A DNA stretch of 17,683 bases from Comamonadaceae bacterium (GTDB taxonomy: Bacteria; Pseudomonadota; Gammaproteobacteria; Burkholderiales; Burkholderiaceae), in assembly GCA_947374535.1 (NCBI GenBank), contig CANCCJ010000048.1, forward strand, positions 1 through 17,683. Reading direction: 5' to 3'. Position 1 is the stretch's first letter. The number at the start of each line of letters is the position of its first letter. Below the pieces are notes generated by a model. The model was given only the letters and a program-made list of their open reading frames with translations. It searched no databases and had not been told where the DNA came from. Both the position numbers and the translations under genes were made by a program. Of this stretch, positions 8,331-14,615 are shown in pieces.

Positions 8331-9745
8331 AAACGCGCATCACACTTCATCGATTTGCAAGTGACACAAGCCTGACGCAACGTGATGGCGTCAACCTTGC
8401 GCATTCGGAAATCAACGCGCTTTTGGCATCCCCGATGGCGCGTCATCTGAGCGTTGACTTCCATGACTTTGATCGCTTGCTGCGAGATGAAAGTTACGCG
8501 CGCCAGGTGCTGACAGTTGTCGATTGCGTTTTGAGCAATGTGGGGCCACACGCCCATTACTATCACTTGCTTCGTGAACGCTTTGGATTGAATTTTCGTA
8601 TCGTCCGCGACATCAAGACCGCGCTGTGGAGTTGCTACTTGCTTCAAGAGAGCCTTTGCCAGCCCTTTTTGCGCCCGGGGGATGCGCTTTTGGCAACCTC
8701 CAACTACTCCCGAAAGCTGACGCGTCAGTTGTTTCCACATTTACAAGATCACCCCATTGGCTTGTTCGAGCCCGTGCTCTCATCTTGTCAGTTCGCTCCC
8801 GGACCGTCTCGAGCACATGATCGGTCTACCGTCACCTTGGGTCATATCGGACGCTTGTCGACAGACAAGAACTTTCCCCAAATGGTTGACTTGTTGTTGG
8901 CCCTTGATCGTGAGGAACCCGGCCGTTACCGACTTGTTGCCTGCGGCAGTGTGCATTCGCCAGAGTGCGAACCCACGGCCATTGCCACTCGGATATACCA
9001 ACAAACCGGTAGAGATGACCTGTTCACCTATTTGCCACCCGTGGCGCACCATGAGGCTGTCAAACTGCTGCACAGCTTTGACTACTTTCTTTTCTTTTCG
9101 ACGTCGAACTTAGAAGTGCTGGGCCGTGTGCTTGTGGAGTGCGCCTATGCGGGCACCCGTATCTTGGCAGCCAATCATGCGGCGGCGTCTGAGTTGGTTG
9201 ATCGTTCGTCGCTGCTGCCTGTGGCGTATGAAATGGATCAACCCTTTCACTCGCACTTCGATGCGCCGATGGGGACCGTGGATATCAGTGCCGCCAAGCA
9301 ATTGATTTTGGCGAAACACCGTCCGCTGCCGCCTCCAGAGCCGCAAATCAACAAGCCTGAGGTACTCATGCAAGTGTTGTGCGAGCCCCAATGCGATTTG
9401 GGCACATCCAATGAGCCCGCCTTGGAACGTGAACCTGCCCAATTTCTGCAACAGCTGCGCTGGGACGGACTGCCATTGGCTTCTTCAGCATCAGACACAT
9501 ACGCCACGCTTGAAGTGCTGCAAGATTGGTTTTGTGCGCTGAACGGTAAGAAGTCGTCTGACTTTCAACGTCGCTTGACGCAACTCCAAGCGTTGTCCAA
9601 ATTTCCGCAGCGCACGCAACGGTTTGCGCAAGTCTGCGCTGTCACCCAAGGCGACTTCACGAATTTGGGCGGCATGGACATGGAACTTTGCAATGTTGCA
9701 AACTTTCATCCCCGCTTTTGGTTAGGCACTGATTTTGCTGTCTAA
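8327..9745 (+). CDS. GT4-type glycosyltransferase with an extra C-terminal region
   Basis: The ATG at 8327 overlaps the preceding TGA (ATGA, 8327-8330) and starts a 472-residue protein. Residues 60-330 show a GT-B glycosyltransferase: LGHIGRLSTDKNFPQMVDLL (171-190) opens the nucleotide-sugar-binding domain, followed by YRLVACGS (201-208), and the retaining E-x7-E pair is E263...E271 in SNLEVLGRVLVECAYAG. Residues 330-472 form a Pro-rich linker and a further region that I do not recognise, ending with several aromatic residues. The N-terminal domain is short and divergent. There is no good Shine-Dalgarno sequence, which fits translational coupling to the upstream gene. A role in adding a sugar to the product of this locus is inferred from position; the donor and acceptor cannot be told. 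Confidence 0.8.
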   Translation: MKTRITLHRFASDTSLTQRDGVNLAHSEINALLASPMARHLSVDFHDFDRLLRDESYARQVLTVVDCVLSNVGPHAHYYHLLRERFGLNFRIVRDIKTALWSCYLLQESLCQPFLRPGDALLATSNYSRKLTRQLFPHLQDHPIGLFEPVLSSCQFAPGPSRAHDRSTVTLGHIGRLSTDKNFPQMVDLLLALDREEPGRYRLVACGSVHSPECEPTAIATRIYQQTGRDDLFTYLPPVAHHEAVKLLHSFDYFLFFSTSNLEVLGRVLVECAYAGTRILAANHAAASELVDRSSLLPVAYEMDQPFHSHFDAPMGTVDISAAKQLILAKHRPLPPPEPQINKPEVLMQVLCEPQCDLGTSNEPALEREPAQFLQQLRWDGLPLASSASDTYATLEVLQDWFCALNGKKSSDFQRRLTQLQALSKFPQRTQRFAQVCAVTQGDFTNLGGMDMELCNVANFHPRFWLGTDFAV

Positions 9746-9768
9746 TTTCAATAGTCCAGCAAAATAAC

Positions 9769-9775
9769 AGGGAAG
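9769..9775 (+). promoter_or_regulatory. Ribosome binding site deciding a TTG start
   Basis: AGGGAAG lies 6 nt upstream of the TTG at 9782. The reading frame has no ATG or GTG between its upstream stop (9752-9754) and residue 132, so this site and spacing make TTG the best start for the second ATP-grasp gene. Confidence 0.6.
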
Positions 9776-9781
9776 TTCATC

Positions 9782-11485
9782 TTGCAGCAGCATTTCTTTT
9801 CCAATCCTTTGGAAGATCGTCTTCGGTTCAAATTGGCACTTGCGGTGCCAGACTATTTAAATAGCCGTGAATATGACGGCTGGGCATCACTTTTACTGCA
9901 GCAAGAAACTTGGTCTGAGCCCAATGAGCTTGAAGTCTTGTTGTCAATAGATGCACAAGCGCGGCTTTTTATCAACTCGGTTCTTCAAACAACGCGCTTA
10001 CTTTTTGAGCTTTGTCGGTTGCCAATTTTTGAAAAAATTGCGATTCAATCTGTACAGCCAAAACCTTCATCAGAGAACAGCTACGTCGTTAATATTGCTA
10101 TCTCGCCCATCGGCTTCGTGCCTGTTACGATTTATGGAACGATATTTCAAGCAGCCAATGAGTTGTGCCGATGGATGGCACAACATCCCCCCTGCTTCAC
10201 ACAGGGTTGGGAAACTATCTTTCATGACATTGATCAGCGAGTCATAAAGAAAATTCAGAAAGTGGCTGCTGGAGGAAAGTCCACCATACCTGTGCTCAAA
10301 GTTGCTCATGCACTAGGTGTTCCTGTGGTTCATCTCGGCGCAGGCGTTTATCAACTTGGTTGGGGAAGCAAAGCACGGTGCCTAGATCGAAGCACCACCG
10401 AACTGGATTCATCCATTGGGTCCAAGCTTGCTCAGCACAAGCTGGTCACTGCTAACTTGTTGCGTCTCGCCGGTTTACCCGCCCCCTCTCACATAGCTGT
10501 TGTTAACGAAGCCGAGGCAATCTCTGCCGCCAATCAGTTGAGCTTTCCCCTCGTCGTGAAACCCGCTGATCGTGAGCGCGGGGAGGGCGTGACGGTCGAT
10601 GTTGTTGACGTGGAAATGGTGAAAGTGGCATTCGCTCACGCGCATGCATTGTCAAATTCAAAACAAGTCATCGTTGAGCGTCAGGTGACAGGCGTATGCC
10701 ATCGCTTATTCATCGCCAATGGCCGTCTTCTCTATGCCGTCAAGCGTTTGCCAATGTCCGTGCAGGGTGATGGGCATCGCACCATTGCACAGTTGGTGCA
10801 TGACGAAGTTGCCGCACAAGAGCAAAAAGCACCCTGGAATCGCTCTGAGATTCAGCCCATTGATGCGCGTGCCCTGGCTGAGTTTGCCAACGCTGGATTG
10901 TCAACAGAATCAATTCCTGCAAAGGGTGTTCTGGTGCCACTCAGACGTATTGAATCTACGGCAGATGGCGGCGTTGATGAAGAGGTGACCGGCCTCATTC
11001 ATCCAGAAAACCTCTCTGCCGCATTGTCTGCCGCCCAACTTTTTAGATTGCACATTGCCGGAATTGACATTATCAGTTCTGATATTTCAAAACCTTGGTA
11101 CGAAAACAATGCGATTATCAATGAAGTGAACTTTGCGCCTTTATTTGGTGGCGGGGAAATATCTAGATCTTATATTTCAAAATTCTTATCTGAATTTATA
11201 GACGGTGATGGAAAAATTCCAATTGAAATCTTTGATACTGAAGACGCTGCCCTGATGCGACAGGCCTACTATCAAAAGCAAGGCCTAAGGTGTTATTTCA
11301 CAAGTGCATTGAGAACCTTAGACAGTGCTGGCAATTTATTAGCCATGCCTTTTAATGATATAAAACAACGTTGGAAAGCATTAATTTGTCGTTCTGATGT
11401 GGATGCAATTATGATTTACACCACATCTGATTCAAATACATCACTATCGAAATCCTCTAATACGCCGACACTTAAGGCGTCCTGA
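9782..11485 (+). CDS. Cyanophycin-synthetase-like ATP-grasp ligase with a vestigial Mur-ligase tail (copy 2)
   Basis: This 567-residue paralogue of the protein at 4879-6666 starts at a TTG with a good ribosome site. Shared CphA-type features are YQLGWGSKARCLDR (190-203), SKLAQHKLVTANLL (214-227), the ATP loop VVKPADRERGEGV (258-270), GDGHRT (329-334), VPLRRIESTADGG (385-397), IHPENL (406-411), and metal residues D429 and NEVN (447-450). It differs from copy 1 at the R-x-N-x-S-x-GG site (here R-x-E-S-T-A-D-GG) and in its whole N-terminal 165 residues, which suggests a different substrate. After residue 478 (KIPIEIF) only about 70 residues remain that are colinear with the early Mur-ligase half of CphA (YFTSALRTLDSAGNLL, then SDVDAIMIYTTSD); there is no P-loop. 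The 3' third is visibly more AT-rich than the upstream operon genes. The next start is 3 nt downstream. Forms an amide bond to an unknown amino compound (inferred). Confidence 0.83.
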   Translation: MQQHFFSNPLEDRLRFKLALAVPDYLNSREYDGWASLLLQQETWSEPNELEVLLSIDAQARLFINSVLQTTRLLFELCRLPIFEKIAIQSVQPKPSSENSYVVNIAISPIGFVPVTIYGTIFQAANELCRWMAQHPPCFTQGWETIFHDIDQRVIKKIQKVAAGGKSTIPVLKVAHALGVPVVHLGAGVYQLGWGSKARCLDRSTTELDSSIGSKLAQHKLVTANLLRLAGLPAPSHIAVVNEAEAISAANQLSFPLVVKPADRERGEGVTVDVVDVEMVKVAFAHAHALSNSKQVIVERQVTGVCHRLFIANGRLLYAVKRLPMSVQGDGHRTIAQLVHDEVAAQEQKAPWNRSEIQPIDARALAEFANAGLSTESIPAKGVLVPLRRIESTADGGVDEEVTGLIHPENLSAALSAAQLFRLHIAGIDIISSDISKPWYENNAIINEVNFAPLFGGGEISRSYISKFLSEFIDGDGKIPIEIFDTEDAALMRQAYYQKQGLRCYFTSALRTLDSAGNLLAMPFNDIKQRWKALICRSDVDAIMIYTTSDSNTSLSKSSNTPTLKAS

Positions 11486-11488
11486 CCC

Positions 11489-12952
11489 ATGAATTTAATT
11501 GACCTGATTGACGAACACACAAACGCCAGACCACACAGCCCTGCCCTTATCACATCGCAGGAGGCGGTTTCTTGGTCTCAGCTTGACAGCCTGATTTGGT
11601 CTGCGGCTTTGATGCTCCGTGAAAAGGGGCTCAAAGCTGGCGATCGAGTGGGCATCACCATGGCCCATCCAGTGATGCACTTTGTCACCTCCCTTGCACT
11701 TGCCAGGATGGGCGTTGGCCATATTGCCATTCCTATTTTAGAAAGTGACAGCGCAAGAAACGAGCTCGCGAATAAACTAATGCTTAAAAGCGTGCTCTGC
11801 GACTCTGAAAAAAATGTCGCCGCCACGCCCAATGCCATACTGCACAACCAATTGACAATGCTCGATGTCAATCCAGAACAGAAAAAACAGCTCAAATCCA
11901 CAGATGGCAATCTTACGTGGCTAATATTGCAGTCATCTGGTACTACGGGTAGTCCGAAATTTGCTGAGCTCACCCATAACACTGCCCATGATCGTTTTGT
12001 TCGGTTCTTGCCGCTTTTTAACTGCACCGCAAATGATGTATTTTGGGCTGCATCTCGCCCTGATTTCGTGGTGGCCAAACAGCGACTGACCTTCTGCTTA
12101 TTAGCTGGTGCCGCAGTCTGTATACCCACAGTGAACACCATATCCGCTGATTTATTAAAGTTTCTCAATCAGCAAAAGGTTACGTTGACGTGTGGCACAC
12201 CCTCTCATTTGCATCAGCTCATTGCCATCGGTGAGCGCATGCCTACTTTGCGTGTTGTTGAAGCACGCTCTGCATTTATTGACGAAAAACTTCGACATGC
12301 CTTTAAATCCAAGGTGAGCAGCAATCTGCATATTGTTTACGGAACCAATGAAGGCGAAACCTTAGCCCTTGCCACCCCCGCTTTACAGGCGCAAGTGCCG
12401 AACACGGTTGGCGCGATCACTGCCTCGATCAAACTTGAAGTCGTCGACGCGCATGGCAACCCCGTGCCCTCTTTGCAAACTGGTGAGATACGCGTGCGCG
12501 GCCCAGGTGTTGTGACAAGCTACCTGAACAACCCGGAGGCGACCGCAAAGTCATTTAAAGAGGGTTGGTTCTATCCAGGTGACCTAGGTTATTTGACGCA
12601 AGAAGGGGCACTGATATTGCAAGGACGTAAAGATGACATGATGATCTTTGACGGCATGAATATCTATCCTGCAGAAATCGAAAACGTTCTATCCGCCCAT
12701 CCCGCCGTCAAAGAAGTGGCGGCGTTTTCTGTCAAGCATGAGCGATTTCAAGACCTACCCGTCGCTGCTGTGACGTTGAACCAATCGGTTACAGAAAAAG
12801 ATTTGGTTCAGTACTGCAAGGCCTCGTTGGGCGTGAAGTGCCCCAGAAGAGTCTTGATCTTGGGAGAGTTTCCTCGCAATGCCATGGGGAAAATTTTGAA
12901 ACGCGAACTGTCGTCCATAGCAATCAACAGCAAACCTGATAGTTCGCAATAA
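11489..12952 (+). CDS. ANL-superfamily adenylate-forming ligase (acyl-CoA synthetase-like)
   Basis: This is a complete 487-residue adenylating enzyme with all core motifs: SSGTTGSPK (149-157, ATP phosphate loop), YGTNEGE (284-290), YPGDLG (362-367, ribose-binding Asp), GRKDDMMIFDGMNIYPAEIE (379-398, hinge) and PRNAMGKILKREL (462-474) with catalytic Lys468. Members activate a carboxylic acid as an AMP ester and pass it to CoA, a carrier protein or an amine. It is shorter than typical acyl-CoA synthetases and has a shortened N-terminal half. No acyl or peptidyl carrier protein is seen anywhere in the window, so the acceptor is CoA, a carrier encoded elsewhere, or a direct amine. The ATG follows the upstream stop by 3 nt with AAGG at 11474-11477. 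In this context it probably supplies an activated acid to the surface product (inferred). Substrate unknown. Confidence 0.88.
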   Translation: MNLIDLIDEHTNARPHSPALITSQEAVSWSQLDSLIWSAALMLREKGLKAGDRVGITMAHPVMHFVTSLALARMGVGHIAIPILESDSARNELANKLMLKSVLCDSEKNVAATPNAILHNQLTMLDVNPEQKKQLKSTDGNLTWLILQSSGTTGSPKFAELTHNTAHDRFVRFLPLFNCTANDVFWAASRPDFVVAKQRLTFCLLAGAAVCIPTVNTISADLLKFLNQQKVTLTCGTPSHLHQLIAIGERMPTLRVVEARSAFIDEKLRHAFKSKVSSNLHIVYGTNEGETLALATPALQAQVPNTVGAITASIKLEVVDAHGNPVPSLQTGEIRVRGPGVVTSYLNNPEATAKSFKEGWFYPGDLGYLTQEGALILQGRKDDMMIFDGMNIYPAEIENVLSAHPAVKEVAAFSVKHERFQDLPVAAVTLNQSVTEKDLVQYCKASLGVKCPRRVLILGEFPRNAMGKILKRELSSIAINSKPDSSQ

Positions 12953-12976
12953 ATGCAGCTCAATTGGTAAGAAGAG

Positions 12977-13690
12977 ATGTCAACGAATATCGCAACAGAC
13001 AATTACACCATTGAGTACGTTCAACACACGATGTTGAATCAAACGTATTTTGTACCTTCATATGCATTAGACAGGCCCGCCGTCAAGGCCATCTTGAGCG
13101 ATCAATATTACGAACCTGACACACACACCGTCATCAAAGCCATTTATGCAAACTTGAAGCGTGGCTCGTTGATCCATGCAGGCACCTTCTTTGGGGACAT
13201 GCTGCCCTCGTTTTCATCATCTGTTTCAGGCCACGTCTACGCGTTTGAACCCGTCTTAGAAAACTACATACTCGCACGCTTGTGCGTTGAAAAAAACAAT
13301 CTAAGCAATGTCATCCTCTTCCATGCGGCCCTCTCTGATGGCGTCAGCAACGTTCGGGTCAATACAGGTATTGACGAACAGGTGCACCGAGGTGGCGCAT
13401 CCTTCATCGATGAAAAAGGCGTCATCTCTGCCACCCTTGCCATCGACAATCTGTCTTTGTCAGACGTTGCAGTCATCCAGCTAGACGTAGAAGGCCATGA
13501 ACTAAAAGCACTGCAAGGCGCAGTCCGTACCATTCAAAAATCACACCCGATCATCATGATTGAAGACTTGGCCCAAAACTGTGATCCATTCTTAACCCAA
13601 CTCAATTACAAATGCGTCGCACATCTGACGGGCCTGACCATCTGGACCCATCCTGCGGGCATTCAAATCAACATCGCCAGTCCCAAATAA
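12977..13690 (+). CDS. FkbM-type SAM-dependent methyltransferase
   Basis: The 237-residue protein has the FkbM methyltransferase pattern: IHAGTFFGD (66-74, SAM-binding motif I), VYAFEPVLENYILARLCVEK (87-106, acidic loop E91-P), the mid-domain NVILFHAALSD (111-121), and IQLDVEGHELKALQGA (167-182), the family's hallmark D-V-E-G-x-E. FkbM enzymes O-methylate small molecules or sugars and are frequent in polysaccharide and S-layer-linked glycan loci. It follows the ANL gene by 24 nt, so it is probably the last gene of the same transcript, although the weak purine-rich site directly before the ATG (12969-12976) is not a classical ribosome site. Its stop codon is one base from the stop of the convergent gene, with no terminator between. 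Confidence 0.88.
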   Translation: MSTNIATDNYTIEYVQHTMLNQTYFVPSYALDRPAVKAILSDQYYEPDTHTVIKAIYANLKRGSLIHAGTFFGDMLPSFSSSVSGHVYAFEPVLENYILARLCVEKNNLSNVILFHAALSDGVSNVRVNTGIDEQVHRGGASFIDEKGVISATLAIDNLSLSDVAVIQLDVEGHELKALQGAVRTIQKSHPIIMIEDLAQNCDPFLTQLNYKCVAHLTGLTIWTHPAGIQINIASPK

Positions 13691-13691
13691 A

Positions 13692-14420
13692 TCAGGCATT
13701 GGGCCGCGACTGCAAAAACATCAACCTATTCAGCTCTACATAGGACTTGAGTAACAAAAACTCAATGCACTCGCGGTTCGTGAACTCGCGCATGAAATTT
13801 TGCATTCCTGCAACTGCGGCATCCGTGTCGTAACCCGTCCCTTGCGGATGATGAACATCTATCGCTTCATCAATCACAACCAGTTTGTCCATCACATGCG
13901 CTGCGGCACAAAACAAACCCGCCGTTCCCCAACCCATTGGATTGTCTCCATACCGAACCTGACGCATGCGCGCAACCACCTCCGTTGAGAGCGCAAACAC
14001 AATCGCATCTGTCAGCGCGGCAATATTCAAATTGCTGTTTTTAATCTTTGAAATCCGCGAAAACCTCAAATCAAAAGGTGTGCCGTGAATTCTGGGGGCC
14101 CATACCCCCAGATCGGTCAATCTAGCGCTTGCTTTGTAATAACTCTCGATCAACAAAGCCCAGTCTTCACACTTGCAATCGGCGTGAATCACCAGCATCG
14201 GCTTGTCACCGCATGCATCCAAACACGCCTTCAATTTATCCTCCCAAAATAACTCATTGGGGCGCTTGATGAGTCGACACGGCGCATCTAGAACCAACGC
14301 AGGATCGGGGTCAGAGTAAACAAGACTCACGTCATCTGCCGCTTTTAAAACAGACTTGGCAATCAACACGGCATCCTCATGTCGGCCTGCCCACGAAATA
14401 ATAAAAACGGCCAACCTCAT
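13692..14420 (-). CDS. Probable GT-A-fold glycosyltransferase (GT2-like), divergent
   Basis: The start at 14420 (MRLAVFIISW, 242 residues) is chosen because AAGGA (14429-14433) sits 8 nt upstream. ATGs at 14429 and 14453 would add 3 or 11 residues and have poorer sites. The N-terminus is a beta strand as in GT-A folds. LVIHADCKCEDWALLIESYY (76-95) resembles the segment carrying the DxD-type metal site, GVWAPRI (105-111) follows, and NPMGWGTAGLFCA (160-172) with VHHPQGTGYDTD (189-200) resembles the C-terminal GWG and HHP segments of some glycosyltransferases. This is my reading of the pattern; no family name is certain. It is convergent with the FkbM gene (1 nt between stops) and lies downstream of the second surface-protein gene on the same strand, behind that gene's terminator. 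It may act on the same surface glycan. Confidence 0.6.
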   Translation of the reverse strand: MRLAVFIISWAGRHEDAVLIAKSVLKAADDVSLVYSDPDPALVLDAPCRLIKRPNELFWEDKLKACLDACGDKPMLVIHADCKCEDWALLIESYYKASARLTDLGVWAPRIHGTPFDLRFSRISKIKNSNLNIAALTDAIVFALSTEVVARMRQVRYGDNPMGWGTAGLFCAAAHVMDKLVVIDEAIDVHHPQGTGYDTDAAVAGMQNFMREFTNRECIEFLLLKSYVELNRLMFLQSRPNA

Positions 14421-14475
14421 CACAGACATCCTTCTTTCTTTCTCACCATACAAACCACAACTTCATGCCACTATT

Positions 14476-14497
14476 ATTGACAGATAAATCTATCAAT
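14476..14497. repeat. Imperfect palindrome upstream of the minus-strand glycosyltransferase
   Basis: Arms ATTGACAGAT (14476-14485) and ATCTATCAAT (14488-14497) flank an AA centre with one mismatch. In minus-strand RNA the mismatch becomes a U-G wobble, so the hairpin is fully paired there. It lies about 55 bp upstream of the start at 14420 and could be an operator or a leader hairpin. No convincing sigma-70 promoter was found around it. Confidence 0.35.
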
Positions 14498-14519
14498 TTA
14501 ACCTGCTGCGGGCGCCATG

Positions 14520-14553
14520 AAAAAACCCCACCCCCTTGTGAGGGGTGGGGTTT
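14520..14553 (-). terminator. Intrinsic terminator of the second surface-protein gene
   Basis: On the minus strand a 12-bp perfect stem (14542-14553 with 14523-14534, core CCCCACCCC/GGGGTGGGG) closes the loop TCACAAG, and the 3' side ends in six U residues (A run 14520-14525 on the plus strand). On the plus strand the stem is followed by only three T residues, so it should be much weaker in that direction. It ends 62 bases after the surface-protein stop. Confidence 0.9.
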
Positions 14554-14570
14554 GAGAGGTTTTACTTCAT

Positions 14571-14599
14571 CAAGCCCGTCGTGAACATAAACGGGCTTG
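14571..14599 (-). repeat. Second hairpin between the surface-protein stop and its terminator
   Basis: Nine-base arms CAAGCCCGT (14571-14579) and ACGGGCTTG (14591-14599) pair perfectly around an 11-nt loop. No U run follows on either strand, so it is not itself a classical terminator. Placed between the stop codon (14616) and the terminator (14553), it may protect the 3' end of an abundant mRNA or back up termination. Confidence 0.6.
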
Positions 14600-14615
14600 T
14601 CTGCAGATGTGACAG

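Noticed and set aside
7513..8343. 276-residue minus-strand open frame opposite the phosphatase-like gene
   Set aside because: Composition rich in Arg, His, Cys and Pro, typical of an antisense shadow; it lies entirely over a coding gene with clear family motifs.
4879..11485. Cyanophycin storage operon
   Set aside because: Both CphA-like proteins lack a functional Mur-ligase half, and no cyanophycinase or isoaspartyl dipeptidase is present.
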